42,687 nt of DNA from Acinetobacter sp. WU_MDCI_Axc73 (GCF_025562455.1 NZ_JAHPRO010000025.1:1-42687); one strand, 5' to 3'. Shown: positions 8,356 through 16,917, counted from the stretch's first letter. Translations and numbers: made by a program. The notes: generated from the sequence alone by a model not told the origin.

Positions 8356-9158
8356 TTTAACCAGTTTTGGATCACATCAATGATTTGTTCTGGCTGTTTA
8401 ATCCAAACGCTATGCTGATTGCCTGAAATGTATCCTCTCAAATCGACCTGTTTAATTTGAGGATGACTATAATATTGAGTTAAGCCCATTAATGAGGACA
8501 TTGGTGCCCATTGATCTCCTTGCATTTGAAGAAAAAGTGCAGAGTTATCTGAAACATGAGTTGGCTTTAAAATGTGATCATATGTTCCTGTCAATCCAGT
8601 TTTACACCAATCCTGAATAAGAGATTTTGCTTCTTTATTGCCAAAACCAACTTTGTTTCCTGGCAAATAACCATATATTTGAATGAGAAGATTAAAGACT
8701 GAAATGGCTTTTAAGATTTGAATTTTACCCTTTACATCCCAATAATTTAATCCGATATTACCTGTCGCAATCCCAATCACTGCAACCTCATGTTGTTGGC
8801 TATACAATGTAGCTAAATGCCCTCCTAAACTATGTCCAAGTAACACCAAGTTTGGTTGTGAATGAGGCTGTGGGGCTAATTTGATCAGTTGGGGAATAAA
8901 ATCTTGCAGTAAATCTCTATAGCCATAATCAAAGTGTCTAGAAACTTTTGGGGTATTTCTTCCACATCCGGGATAATCAGCCGCTATTGTATTAAATCCA
9001 TTCGTATTTAGACCTCGAATCAGTTTTTGATATTTACCTATTTCAACACCAATAGCAGGAAGAATAATAATGGTTTTTGAATGTTGATTAGTAATATTTA
9101 CTTCAACAGTAATTTCATCCGATTGTGGAAATTGAATCATTTTCTGGATGTATTGCAT
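8352..9158 (-). CDS. Alpha/beta hydrolase
   Basis: A 268-residue serine hydrolase of the alpha/beta fold: nucleophile elbow GHSLGG with Ser110, oxyanion region near ILPAIGVEIGKY, and a likely catalytic histidine at His249 in GNQHSVW. Nothing in the sequence fixes the substrate. It begins five bases after the HD-domain gene on the same strand, so the two form an operon and probably act in one process. It meets the LysR gene tail to tail with a four-base overlap of stops. Confidence 0.85.
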   Translation of the reverse strand: MQYIQKMIQFPQSDEITVEVNITNQHSKTIIILPAIGVEIGKYQKLIRGLNTNGFNTIAADYPGCGRNTPKVSRHFDYGYRDLLQDFIPQLIKLAPQPHSQPNLVLLGHSLGGHLATLYSQQHEVAVIGIATGNIGLNYWDVKGKIQILKAISVFNLLIQIYGYLPGNKVGFGNKEAKSLIQDWCKTGLTGTYDHILKPTHVSDNSALFLQMQGDQWAPMSSLMGLTQYYSHPQIKQVDLRGYISGNQHSVWIKQPEQIIDVIQNWLN

Positions 9159-9163
9159 ATGCT

Positions 9164-9907
9164 TTACTCGTTAAATGGATTAAGTTGAATCAAGGTGCTG
9201 AGACCTAGTTGATTTAAAAATGCCGTTCTAGAATGTGGATGACGTTTTATTTCTTCTTGAATAGATGCTTTAAAAACAGAATTAAAATTTTCACGAGGGT
9301 AGTTTTGCAGACATTGTTCCTGAAACTGTTTATCAATGAGATAAAGTTCAGATCCAATCACGTCGCAACTGGTTCCTTTTTGTAGCATGATCACTTCTTT
9401 AGGCTGGCTCATATCTGTAAAACCATTCATATGCATGCAAATTACATCGGTGACTAAGTCCGTCTTTTCTTGTGAATAATGGTGATTTTGACAAAGTTGC
9501 TCAGCCTGTATCGCACTATTGAGGGTAAAACACTGACAATTCGGAGCTCTATGTGGATCAATTAAACCAAGATCATGTAAAAGGGCGGCCACTAAAAAAA
9601 CCTCATTGTCGTATTGCCACCCATGAATTTGGCTAAACGCGATTCCCCAAAAATAGCTACGCCATGAGTGATAAATCAAAGAGGTTTTTTGGGTTTCTTC
9701 AAGTTGTTCAATCGCAGCTTTGACTAAAGTGCTGTCTGGTAAAACAATCTTGTTAAAATCGATAAAAATTGTTTCTCGTTGTTTGGGTAAGAGATATTGA
9801 AGTAAATGCTGCATGGTAGGGGCTAATGTCTTCTGTAGAAGATACAGTTTTTCTTTTAAATTCATTTGACCACGGTTTTGTTGTGCCCAATCATACGATC
9901 CTAGCAT
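9164..9907 (-). CDS. HD-domain protein, cyanamide hydratase-like
   Basis: This protein carries an HD metal-binding domain. Counting from the first in-frame ATG (9916), the likely metal ligands are His83 (IYHSWRSYFWG), His114-Asp115 (LLHDLGL), His145/146 and His162 (CMHMNGF). The pattern and length resemble the cyanamide hydratase/Ddi2-like branch of HD proteins rather than signalling phosphodiesterases, but substrate is not readable from sequence. Two ATGs compete: 9916, whose AGAG directly abuts it, and 9907, which has that AGAG at a usable distance. I prefer 9907. It heads an operon with the hydrolase and sits just downstream of a perfect 26-bp palindrome. Confidence 0.75.
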   Translation of the reverse strand: MLGSYDWAQQNRGQMNLKEKLYLLQKTLAPTMQHLLQYLLPKQRETIFIDFNKIVLPDSTLVKAAIEQLEETQKTSLIYHSWRSYFWGIAFSQIHGWQYDNEVFLVAALLHDLGLIDPHRAPNCQCFTLNSAIQAEQLCQNHHYSQEKTDLVTDVICMHMNGFTDMSQPKEVIMLQKGTSCDVIGSELYLIDKQFQEQCLQNYPRENFNSVFKASIQEEIKRHPHSRTAFLNQLGLSTLIQLNPFNE

Positions 9908-9922
9908 TACAATCATCTCTAT

Positions 9923-9948
9923 AAAATTAGAGTAATTACTCTAATTTT
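9923..9948. promoter_or_regulatory. Perfect 26-bp palindrome, probable operator
   Basis: A perfect inverted repeat centred between 9935 and 9936, with AAAATTAGAGTAA as one half and its exact complement as the other. It ends seven bases before the first ATG of the HD-domain gene, where a repressor dimer would cover the promoter or the start of the message. No T-run makes it a terminator. The cognate regulator is not obvious in the window. Confidence 0.6.
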
Positions 9949-9980
9949 TGTAGCAATGAAAATCAAGCCTATTTAGTCAT

Positions 9981-10003
9981 AAAAAAACCCTGATAAATCA
10001 GGG
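9981..10003 (-). terminator. Terminator after the NCS1 permease gene
   Basis: Read on the minus strand, CCCTGA and TCAGGG form a 6-bp stem with a 4-base loop (9988-10003), followed by seven T. It lies 35 bases past the permease stop and separates the permease from the HD/hydrolase operon. Confidence 0.85.
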
Positions 10004-10038
10004 CGAAGTAAAATTCATTATTTTTCGATTTAAGCTTT

Positions 10039-11649
10039 TTATTTTTCCATTGTCTTGCACAGTGAGCAGATGACGCCGTTGTGTCGATGTGAATACATAA
10101 CATCTGGACGTTCATAATCTTGATCACAAGCTACACATGCATATACCGTCGCAACTGGTGTACCTTCAGCGTCAAAACGAGGTTCATTGATCCCATCATC
10201 ATGCTTTTTAATATAATATTTGCCTTTAGTCAGTAAACCCATGATTGGGGTAAGTACAAAGCCAACAATCAAAGCAATCAGTGGAGAATAAGAAGAAAGA
10301 AAATCACCTAATAAACCGAAGAAGGCTGCAATCGATAGGCCAGCTGCTGCACCAAAAGCCACCAAACCAACAGGATTAAAGTCATACAGCATTTCACGGC
10401 GATATTCAGGCTGTTTAGGTGAAAGCTTTAGTAAGTATTTATTGATGGCAATATCCGTTGCAACTACAACAACCCATGCAATCGCAAAGTTTGAGTAAAA
10501 GCCCAGAATTTTACCTAGTACTGCAAACATGTTGCCTTCCATGAGCGCAAGTGCAACTGCCAGATTGACTAATACAAATACAATACGACCCGGATATTTT
10601 TTGCTGATGCGGGTGTAAGCACTTGTCCAAGCCAAAGAACCAGAATAAGCATTGGTAACATTAATTTTAATTTGAGAGATCACCACCAAGATAACTGCCA
10701 ATGCTAAAGCTAGCCAGCCCGGCAACATATCATGAAATGCCGCATTGAACTGTTGTACAGGCTCAGTAGCATTAACCCCCGGTAACTTGGTCAATAAGTA
10801 AAAACCTAAAAATGCACCAATAATTTGTTTAATTGCACCCAAGATGACCCAACCTGGTCCAGCCGAAATCACAGCCGCCCACCATGATTTGCTATTTTCT
10901 TTAGTTTTAGCTGGCATGAAGCGTAAGTAGTCGATTTGTTCACCAATCTGCATAATTAGCGATAAGCATACACCAGCACCGAGCATGATTGCTGCCATAT
11001 CCATAGGTGCATAACCACTATTTCCCATGTATGTTGCAAATGATCCTACCAGATTAGGTTCTTTGTGAATCAAATAAGCCACGGGGCCAATCATCAAAAT
11101 CAGCCAGATTGGAGTTGTCCAAACTTGTAACTTACTTAGGGCTTTCATGCCATAAATGACTAAAGGAATGACCATAATCGTAGAAATAAGGTAACCTGCC
11201 CATAAAGGAATACCTAATCCAAGTAACAAACCTTGCGCCATAATGGAGCCTTCAAGCGCAAAAAAGATAAATGTAAAACTCGCAAAGATAATACTGGTAA
11301 TGACTGAACCAAAATATCCAAAACCTGCACCACGAGTGATCAGGTCTAGGTCAATATTGTAGCGGGCAGCATAGTAGGCAAGAGGAATACCTGTGATAAA
11401 TATAATAATGGCAGCGAATAAAATCGAATAAATCGCGTTTGTCGTGCCATATGTCATACCAATACTTGCCCCAATTGAGAAATCTGCAAGGTATGCAATT
11501 CCACCAAGCGCCGTAATCGCAACGACCTTTGGGCTCCACCGACGAAAACTATGCGGTGCATAGCGCAGTGTATAGTCTTCTAATGTTTCATTTGCTGCAT
11601 TATTGGGCTTGGTTGTATCAAAAGAATCCGTTACTGATGTCTCTTGCAT
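10039..11649 (-). CDS. NCS1-family permease with C-terminal CxxC pair
   Basis: A 536-residue transporter of the nucleobase:cation symporter-1 (purine/cytosine permease) family with about twelve membrane segments. Recognisable stretches are YADF-like AYLADFSIGASIG in helix 1, ITRGAGFGYFGS, and the soluble loop around MPAKTKENSKSWW. The substrate could be a purine, pyrimidine, hydantoin or allantoin; I cannot choose. Unusual is the cytosolic tail of about 35 residues with Cys505/Cys508 and Cys528/Cys531 in two CxxC knuckles, resembling a zinc ribbon or rubredoxin-like knuckle. The gene is monocistronic, with its own terminator. The ATG at 11649 follows a long leader. Confidence 0.85.
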   Translation of the reverse strand: MQETSVTDSFDTTKPNNAANETLEDYTLRYAPHSFRRWSPKVVAITALGGIAYLADFSIGASIGMTYGTTNAIYSILFAAIIIFITGIPLAYYAARYNIDLDLITRGAGFGYFGSVITSIIFASFTFIFFALEGSIMAQGLLLGLGIPLWAGYLISTIMVIPLVIYGMKALSKLQVWTTPIWLILMIGPVAYLIHKEPNLVGSFATYMGNSGYAPMDMAAIMLGAGVCLSLIMQIGEQIDYLRFMPAKTKENSKSWWAAVISAGPGWVILGAIKQIIGAFLGFYLLTKLPGVNATEPVQQFNAAFHDMLPGWLALALAVILVVISQIKINVTNAYSGSLAWTSAYTRISKKYPGRIVFVLVNLAVALALMEGNMFAVLGKILGFYSNFAIAWVVVVATDIAINKYLLKLSPKQPEYRREMLYDFNPVGLVAFGAAAGLSIAAFFGLLGDFLSSYSPLIALIVGFVLTPIMGLLTKGKYYIKKHDDGINEPRFDAEGTPVATVYACVACDQDYERPDVMYSHRHNGVICSLCKTMEK

Positions 11650-11984
11650 TCTTTATGACCTTATTTAAGTAATAATATGGTGCATCAAGCAAACCTCATG
11701 CCAACAAAATAGTGACCTGATGAAGTGCATAGAATATTACGGTTATTATCAATATTGATTCTGCGATAATTTGTAGAGCCGATATTTATTCTGGGACGGA
11801 TTGTATCTCTTTTGCAAAATTAGATTTTATTTAAATGAGAGAATCTGGGGATGTTAAACTTGCTATGCTGAAACTGATTTTGCCTGCTATTCAAATCAAT
11901 GTAGATGCTGAAAAGTGTCCATTGGCTGAATCAAATGGTTAATCTTATTTAAAATTACCGCTGAATTATTTTAAAGTCTGAGTT
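11650..11984. other. Intergenic region between divergent permease and DUF202 genes
   Basis: About 335 bases without a convincing gene. It must hold two divergent promoters. A 12-bp palindrome (ATCAATATTGAT, 11748-11759) about 100 bases upstream of the permease is a possible operator. A 25-codon open frame at 11865-11942 has no recognisable content and I do not call it. Confidence 0.4.
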
Positions 11985-12344
11985 ATGTCAAATTTAGAAG
12001 ATCCCCGCGTATTTCTCGCTCTTGAACGAACCTTACTGGCATGGAACAGAAGTAGCCTAGCTTTAATTGCATTTGGATTTTTAATCGAAAAATCGAGTTT
12101 GCTCATCCATTTGATTGATCCTGTACGCTATCACGATAAAATTTTATTTAATCGTTGGCTAGGTGTTCTCGTTATCGTTTTGGGATTAATCATTAGTATA
12201 TTATCGATTCTTCAGTATCGGGTTGCATTGAAATCACTTTCGCCGTTAGAAATGATTGAAGGTTACCGAACTAATTTACCTGTTGTATTAAGTTACTTCA
12301 CAATACTGGGTGCGATTATGCTAATTATTTCTTTTTGGATATAA
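11985..12344 (+). CDS. DUF202 (YidH-like) membrane protein
   Basis: A 119-residue protein with the DUF202 hallmark: an N-terminal soluble stretch with LALERTLLAWNRSSLALI, then three hydrophobic segments (about residues 22-40, 57-77 and 98-118). The family is widespread in bacteria, is often found as YidH/YidG pairs, and has no agreed biochemical function. Only one member is present here. The ATG at 11985 is the natural start. It is followed by a 9-bp inverted repeat and has no obvious partner in the window. Confidence 0.85.
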   Translation: MSNLEDPRVFLALERTLLAWNRSSLALIAFGFLIEKSSLLIHLIDPVRYHDKILFNRWLGVLVIVLGLIISILSILQYRVALKSLSPLEMIEGYRTNLPVVLSYFTILGAIMLIISFWI

Positions 12345-12347
12345 TTT

Positions 12348-12377
12348 TAAGCATAGCCCCCTTGAGGACTATGCTTA
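12348..12377. terminator. Hairpin after the DUF202 gene
   Basis: TAAGCATAG (12348-12356) pairs perfectly with CTATGCTTA (12369-12377), with a 12-base loop. There is no real T-run on the plus strand, so it may be a weak terminator or a message-stabilising hairpin. Confidence 0.5.
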
Positions 12378-12606
12378 CCTAAAAAATGATACAAAGCACT
12401 AATATGATTAGTGTGTATATATAAATCTGAAATTATTCAAACTTATATATTGAGTTTGGTCATATTTATTTATGACCATATTTTAAACGTCAGTATATTT
12501 ACCGACCACTGATTTGAGTGAATTTCATACCAATATAATCATGGATATAATGTACCTTGCATAGGGTATGAAAAGTGACTCAAGCTTCACTAAGATGATC
12601 CGAATG
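12378..12606. other. Intergenic stretch before the ETF-QO remnant
   Basis: AT-rich sequence with no open frame I can support on either strand. It lies where the rest of an ETF-ubiquinone oxidoreductase gene would be if the remnant on the minus strand were intact, but I see no residual coding similarity in it. Confidence 0.35.
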
Positions 12607-12963
12607 TCACATATTTGGATAGTTTGGGCCACCGCCACCTTCAGGTGTTATCCATGTTATGTTTTGTGCTTTCGTATCAGATAAAAGAAAATATGTTTCA
12701 TCTATTGAAACGAGGATATTTAACGGCGCTTCTTGCTCATCCCTGTTTGGAAAAAGCTCATTGATCGCACGTGGTTCGAGTACTGCACCTGAATGAATAT
12801 GTGCACCCACTTCATAGCCTTTTTTTACCACGCAGACAGCAAGATCAGGTTGGTTATTTTCAATGACTAATTGACGGATTTTAATTGCAGAAGATAAACC
12901 AGCAGGGCCTGCACCAACGATGACAACATCAAATTCCATTGATTTTCGTTCAAAATCATCCAT
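12607..12963 (-). pseudogene. Truncated ETF-ubiquinone oxidoreductase remnant
   Basis: The 118-residue frame matches the N-terminus of electron-transfer flavoprotein:ubiquinone oxidoreductase. It has the FAD dinucleotide loop VVIVGAGPAGLSSAI, then the family stretches GYEVGAHIHSGAVLEPRA and INELFP. An intact enzyme is about 550 residues and needs an iron-sulphur cluster near its C-terminus. Here the frame ends after a degenerate segment (EGGGGPNYPNM) in place of the usual continuation. The lysine in VVKKGYEVG replaces the usual glutamate of VVEKG, which also hints at decay. The genome should carry an intact copy elsewhere. ETF-QO takes electrons from ETF reduced by acyl-CoA dehydrogenases, which fits the neighbouring beta-oxidation genes. 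Confidence 0.8.
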
Positions 12964-12978
12964 AATAAAAAGAAATAT

Positions 12979-12997
12979 AGTTTCGCTTGTCGATATT
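12979..12997. promoter_or_regulatory. Degenerate IclR-type palindrome upstream of ETF-QO remnant
   Basis: AGTTTCGC-TTG-TCGATATT resembles the better operators at 14481, 14622 and 15999 (arms ending TCGC and starting GCGA around a 3-base centre). It lies 15 bases upstream of the remnant's start. Weak but suggestive. Confidence 0.4.
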
Positions 12998-13036
12998 TTA
13001 ATTTGTTATTTTTAATAAAACAAGGGTTTTTAGCGA

Positions 13037-13065
13037 TAAAAAAGCCAGTAGAGCTAATACTGGCT
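13037..13065 (-). terminator. Terminator after the AAHS-type MFS gene
   Basis: On the minus strand AGCCAGTA and TACTGGCT (8-bp stem, 13043-13065) are followed by six T. It lies about 45 bases beyond the MFS stop codon. Confidence 0.8.
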
Positions 13066-13108
13066 ATAAACTGAAATTGATTTAAATTATTATTAATAAC
13101 TGGATTAA

Positions 13109-14338
13109 TTAAGTTTTTTGCGGATCAAATAGTTTCTCTTTAATAAATAGAGCTGGAATTACCCCACAAATGAAATAAGCGGCACCCATGACCACAAAGC
13201 CCAGTCCAATAGAACCACCAGAAGCCAAGAAACCAATTGTTGCTGGAGCAATGGCTGCACCTAAACGACCTACATTATAAGCACCACCAATGGCTGTACC
13301 ACGAATTGCTGTTGGAAAACTCTCAGTCATATAGGTTGCATTTACACCGTATGGGATACCGTATAAAAAGCCAAAGATCACCAATAAATATAAAATGTTG
13401 TCTGGTGAGTGATAGAACACAATTAGAGGGAGGAAAATTGCCGTTCCAATTGCACCAAATGCGTATGTAAAACGACGGCCTAATTTATCGGCCATGTACC
13501 CAGCCAAAATTTTACCTAAAATCATGGCAGTATAGGTACCAACCATATAGGCAGTCATTTCTTTAAACTTCATCCCAAGTTCGCTTTCGAGATATGATGG
13601 CATCCAGTTATTTACACCATAATAACCAAACTGTAAGAAGCCTGCGGTGAGTGCCCACAAGATAAACATATTACGATTACGTTTATCCTGAAAAATCAGT
13701 TTAAATGCTGATTCTTTCGGCTGTTCAGTATTTTGTATGGGTTGTAGGCGTGCTTGCTGCCATGCTGCTGGTTCAGGTACAAGAATTTGCATCAGCACAG
13801 CCATGATTACAGGAATAATTGCAATAAAAAACAGCATGCGCCAGCCATGCTCAGGAATAATCCAGCCTGCAAGCAAGGTTGCTACAATATAGCCGACTGT
13901 CCAGCCTGCTTGTAATGTTCCCAAAACTGTAGTGCGGTAGCGTGTAGGTACATATTCAGCCATCAGTGTATTACAGGCAATATATAAAGAACCTAAGCCG
14001 AGTGAAGCAAAGAAACGTAAAATTCCAAAATGTAAAAAGCTGTGAGTTAAACCTAATCCACAGGTTAAGATTGAAAACGTTAGGATAGAAACAACGACGA
14101 TACGAACACGACCAAAACGGTCAGAGGCCCAACCGCCAAAAATCCCACCAATAGCCATACCTGCCAAGGTAAAACTGCCTAACATTCCCGCTTCGACTGA
14201 AGTTAATCCGAAATCTGCTTTAATGCTATTTAAGCTATATGAAAGCAGCATCAGATCAGCACCATCAACTAACAGCGCTAGAAATGCAAATAGAAATGCA
14301 ATTTTCCATGTATTCGATCCAAATTTATTTGTGTTCAC
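13109..14338 (-). CDS. MFS transporter, aromatic acid:H+ symporter-like (AAHS)
   Basis: A twelve-helix major facilitator of about 409 residues. Helix 1 contains the charged DGAD motif typical of the AAHS family (PcaK, BenK, MhpT type), and the helix 2-3 loop has GGWASDRFGRVRI. It resembles the two plus-strand carriers of the dca operon (26585 and 27964), so an organic acid, probably a dicarboxylate or aromatic acid, is the likely substrate. The frame is open to an ATG at 14380, but GTG 14338 is preceded by AAAGGA at good spacing and gives the normal N-terminus. It diverges from the class III CoA-transferase gene, sharing a promoter region with two strong IclR-type palindromes. Confidence 0.85.
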   Translation of the reverse strand: MNTNKFGSNTWKIAFLFAFLALLVDGADLMLLSYSLNSIKADFGLTSVEAGMLGSFTLAGMAIGGIFGGWASDRFGRVRIVVVSILTFSILTCGLGLTHSFLHFGILRFFASLGLGSLYIACNTLMAEYVPTRYRTTVLGTLQAGWTVGYIVATLLAGWIIPEHGWRMLFFIAIIPVIMAVLMQILVPEPAAWQQARLQPIQNTEQPKESAFKLIFQDKRNRNMFILWALTAGFLQFGYYGVNNWMPSYLESELGMKFKEMTAYMVGTYTAMILGKILAGYMADKLGRRFTYAFGAIGTAIFLPLIVFYHSPDNILYLLVIFGFLYGIPYGVNATYMTESFPTAIRGTAIGGAYNVGRLGAAIAPATIGFLASGGSIGLGFVVMGAAYFICGVIPALFIKEKLFDPQKT

Positions 14339-14480
14339 AGCAGTTCCTTTACCACAGAGGAGATTCCTAAAGCACAACACCGATTTTGCTGGTTAAAAAA
14401 ATCGGAAATTATGTGCGAGATTTCTAAAATTTTTCGGATAGTAAAACAAAGAATTGAATAAAACAATAAATATAAAAATA

Positions 14481-14499
14481 AATATCGCATAGCGATATT
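14481..14499. promoter_or_regulatory. IclR-type operator, MFS side of divergent promoter
   Basis: AATATCGC-ATA-GCGATATT: perfect 8-bp arms around a 3-base centre. It lies about 140 bases upstream of the MFS start. One of a family of similar sites in this window. Confidence 0.7.
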
Positions 14500-14621
14500 T
14501 TATTATTTATAATAAATTTATGTTTTTTAATGAAAAATTTTATGAAAATAAAAAACTAAGACTTAAGTCGTGAACTGCTGAGTATTTGCTATTAGAAATA
14601 ATGGGTGTATATTAGTTATTT

Positions 14622-14640
14622 AATATCGCTATGCGAAATT
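14622..14640. promoter_or_regulatory. IclR-type operator, CoA-transferase side of divergent promoter
   Basis: AATATCGC-TAT-GCGAAATT: seven of eight arm positions pair. It lies 57 bases upstream of the CoA-transferase ATG, a position suited to control of its promoter. Confidence 0.7.
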
Positions 14641-14697
14641 TAATATTAATTTTTAATATTAATGCTTTTATCGATTCTGATTGTTATAGGAAAAAAT

Positions 14698-15915
14698 ATG
14701 GGTGCTCTAGAAGGATTTCGTGTTCTAGATTTAAGTCGGGTACTAGCAGGTCCATGGTGTGGTCAAATTTTGGCAGATTTGGGTGCTGAAGTAATTAAAG
14801 TTGAACGTCCTAAACGTGGTGATGATACACGTGCGTGGGGACCGCCATGGATGAAGGACGATGAAGGACATAATACTCATGAGGCGGCATATTATCAGTC
14901 GACTAATCGTAATAAGCTTTCTGTAGCCATTGATATCGCCACTTCTGAAGGACAGGAAGTAGTTCGGGCGTTGGCGCTTGATTCAGATGTTGTGATTGAA
15001 AACTACAAGACAGGTTCTTTAAAAAAATATGGTCTGGATTATGAAACTTTATCTAAAATCAATCCAAAATTGATATATTGTTCAATCACGGGTTTTGGGC
15101 AGACTGGTCCTCGTGCAGAAGAGCCTGGTTATGACTTTATCATTCAAGGCATGGGTGGACTCATGTCGGTTACTGGTGAAAAAGATGACCTGCCAGGTGG
15201 TGGGCCACAAAAATTAGGAATCGCTTTTTCAGACATCACCACTGGTTTATATTCTACGATTGCAATTCAGGCGGCTTTACTCAATCGAAATATTACAGGC
15301 TTAGGGCAATACATTGATATGGCATTGCTTGATGTGCAAATTGCAACACTGGCTAATCAAGGGATGAATTATCTCGCTTCGGGTAAAGTGCCAGGTCGCT
15401 ACGGTAATGCCCATGCCAATATCGTGCCTTATCAAGTTTTTAAAGCTTGCGACCGCGATTTTATTATTGCCTGCGGCAACGACACACAATTTATTCAGCT
15501 CTGTCAGGCAATTGGTTTGCCAGAACTTCCAAATGATCCAAAATTTACTCGAAATGCTGATCGTATCAAACATCGAGAAGAAATTACCTTTTTACTTTCA
15601 GCACATTTTGCAAGCAAAACAGCCGATGAGTGGGTTGCTGCAATTCATGCAGCAAAAGTTCCTGTTGGAGTGATTAATAACCTAGAGCAAGCATTTGAAG
15701 AACCACAAGTCGTGGAACGTAAAATGTTAGTCGATATGCCACATCCACAGCGTAAACATTTAAAGGTGATCGGTTCTCCAATCAAAATGTCACGTACACC
15801 TATTGAATACAAACGTGCACCACCAATGTTGGGACAACATACGGATGAAATACTTTCAAGAATCTTGTCTAAATCAACACTGGATGAGTTAAAATCGAAA
15901 GGAATTGTAGAATAA
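14698..15915 (+). CDS. CaiB/BaiF (class III) CoA-transferase, copy 1
   Basis: A 405-residue class III CoA-transferase. The N-terminus GFRVLDLSRVLAGPWC with ADLGAEVIKVE is the family signature, and the likely catalytic aspartate is Asp146 in EPGYDFIIQG. Later, GKVPGRYGNAHANIVPYQVF is typical of the dicarboxylate-active branch that includes succinyl-CoA:glutarate CoA-transferase (SUGCT). Such enzymes move CoA between two carboxylic acids, so this one could activate a diacid for the neighbouring dca beta-oxidation enzymes. The frame is open from an ATG at 14662, but ATG 14698 has ATAGGA at the right distance. An IclR gene follows on the same strand. It closely resembles the copy at 18408 (43 of the first 60 residues identical by eye). 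Substrate is inferred. Confidence 0.88.
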   Translation: MGALEGFRVLDLSRVLAGPWCGQILADLGAEVIKVERPKRGDDTRAWGPPWMKDDEGHNTHEAAYYQSTNRNKLSVAIDIATSEGQEVVRALALDSDVVIENYKTGSLKKYGLDYETLSKINPKLIYCSITGFGQTGPRAEEPGYDFIIQGMGGLMSVTGEKDDLPGGGPQKLGIAFSDITTGLYSTIAIQAALLNRNITGLGQYIDMALLDVQIATLANQGMNYLASGKVPGRYGNAHANIVPYQVFKACDRDFIIACGNDTQFIQLCQAIGLPELPNDPKFTRNADRIKHREEITFLLSAHFASKTADEWVAAIHAAKVPVGVINNLEQAFEEPQVVERKMLVDMPHPQRKHLKVIGSPIKMSRTPIEYKRAPPMLGQHTDEILSRILSKSTLDELKSKGIVE

Positions 15916-15932
15916 AATTACAGAAAAGCTGG

Positions 15933-15978
15933 AATAGCAAAAGAAGTAAACGTTTTTATACATGCTTCTTTTGCTATT
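15933..15978. terminator. Long hairpin after CoA-transferase copy 1
   Basis: AATAGCAAAAGAAG (15933-15946) pairs perfectly with CTTCTTTTGCTATT (15965-15978) around an 18-base loop. No T-run follows, so it may stabilise the message or terminate weakly before the IclR promoter. Confidence 0.5.
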
Positions 15979-15998
15979 GATAGAATAAATAGATTATA

Positions 15999-16017
15999 AT
16001 TTTCGCAATGCGAAATA
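15999..16017. promoter_or_regulatory. IclR-type operator upstream of IclR gene 1
   Basis: ATTTTCGC-AAT-GCGAAATA: the central arms TTTCGC and GCGAAA are perfect. It lies 29 bases before the ATG of the IclR gene, consistent with autoregulation. Confidence 0.7.
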
Positions 16018-16045
16018 TTAATAGATTTGAGTGCGCTCTAATACC

Positions 16046-16891
16046 ATGACTGATTTAAACGAAACCGAACAAACCGAAAAACTACTGGTTCCGCTACGCC
16101 ATGAATTACTTCATCCTATTGAAGATATGCAGGAAGAGGATGATCGTCAGTTTATTACTGCACTTGCACGTGGTTTAGAGCTTTTACGTTGCTTTTCAGC
16201 CAAACAGCCCCATTTGGGTAATCAAGAATTATCACAAATGACGGGACTACCCAAGCCAACAATTACCCGTTTGACTCATACATTGTCTCGTTTGGGTTAT
16301 ATTCGTCAAGTGCCAAATTCAACCAAATTTCAATTATCTGTAGGTGTTTTGGCTTTTGGTTATTCGATGCTTGCCAATGTTTCTGTAAGATCTATTGCTA
16401 AGCCTTACATGAAAGAGTTGGCTGATTATGCGGGCGCGGCGGTGGCTATGTCGACGCGTGATCGTCTAAATATGATTTATTTGGATGTAGTTCAAGGCAA
16501 GGGTAATGTCACCATGCGCCGTCAGGTCGGAACCTACTTACCCATTCACCTAAGTTCGATGGGGCGTGCTTGCTTAGCTGCAATGCCTGAAGATGAACGT
16601 GACTTTTTACTGAATGCAATTCGCCTTAAACATAAGGAAGATTGGATCAAGATCAATCGTGATCTGGATAAAGCATTTAAAGACTATCAGGATTTTGGTT
16701 ATTGCTTTTCTATGGGAGATTGGCATAAAGATGTGAATTCTGTCGCGGTGCCTTTATTGCATGAGCAACATGGTCTTTTAGTCTTTAACTGCGGTGGTCC
16801 AAGTTTTATTATGAAACGTGAAAAGCTAGAAGAAGATATCGCCCCACGTTTATTGCACATGGTCAATAATATAAAAACTGAAATCGGTTAA
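16046..16891 (+). CDS. IclR-family regulator 1 (PcaR/PcaU/PobR-like)
   Basis: About 281 residues with an N-terminal winged helix-turn-helix (LGNQELSQMTGLPKPTITRL, roughly 57-76) followed by the IclR effector-binding domain. The stretch RQFITALARGLELLRCF is typical of the PcaR/PcaU/PobR branch that controls aromatic and dicarboxylic acid catabolism. The frame is open to GTG 16031; ATG 16046 seems the more natural start, although neither has a strong ribosome site. It is closely related to the IclR gene at 19699. The upstream palindrome suggests autocontrol, and it probably regulates CoA-transferase 1 and the divergent MFS carrier. Confidence 0.87.
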   Translation: MTDLNETEQTEKLLVPLRHELLHPIEDMQEEDDRQFITALARGLELLRCFSAKQPHLGNQELSQMTGLPKPTITRLTHTLSRLGYIRQVPNSTKFQLSVGVLAFGYSMLANVSVRSIAKPYMKELADYAGAAVAMSTRDRLNMIYLDVVQGKGNVTMRRQVGTYLPIHLSSMGRACLAAMPEDERDFLLNAIRLKHKEDWIKINRDLDKAFKDYQDFGYCFSMGDWHKDVNSVAVPLLHEQHGLLVFNCGGPSFIMKREKLEEDIAPRLLHMVNNIKTEIG

Positions 16892-16917
16892 TCTTATTTT
16901 CCATAGATTTTTTTGAT

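Noticed and set aside
11865..11942. A 25-codon open frame between the permease and DUF202 genes
   Set aside because: Too short, no recognisable family, and its ATG lies within an AT-rich promoter region.
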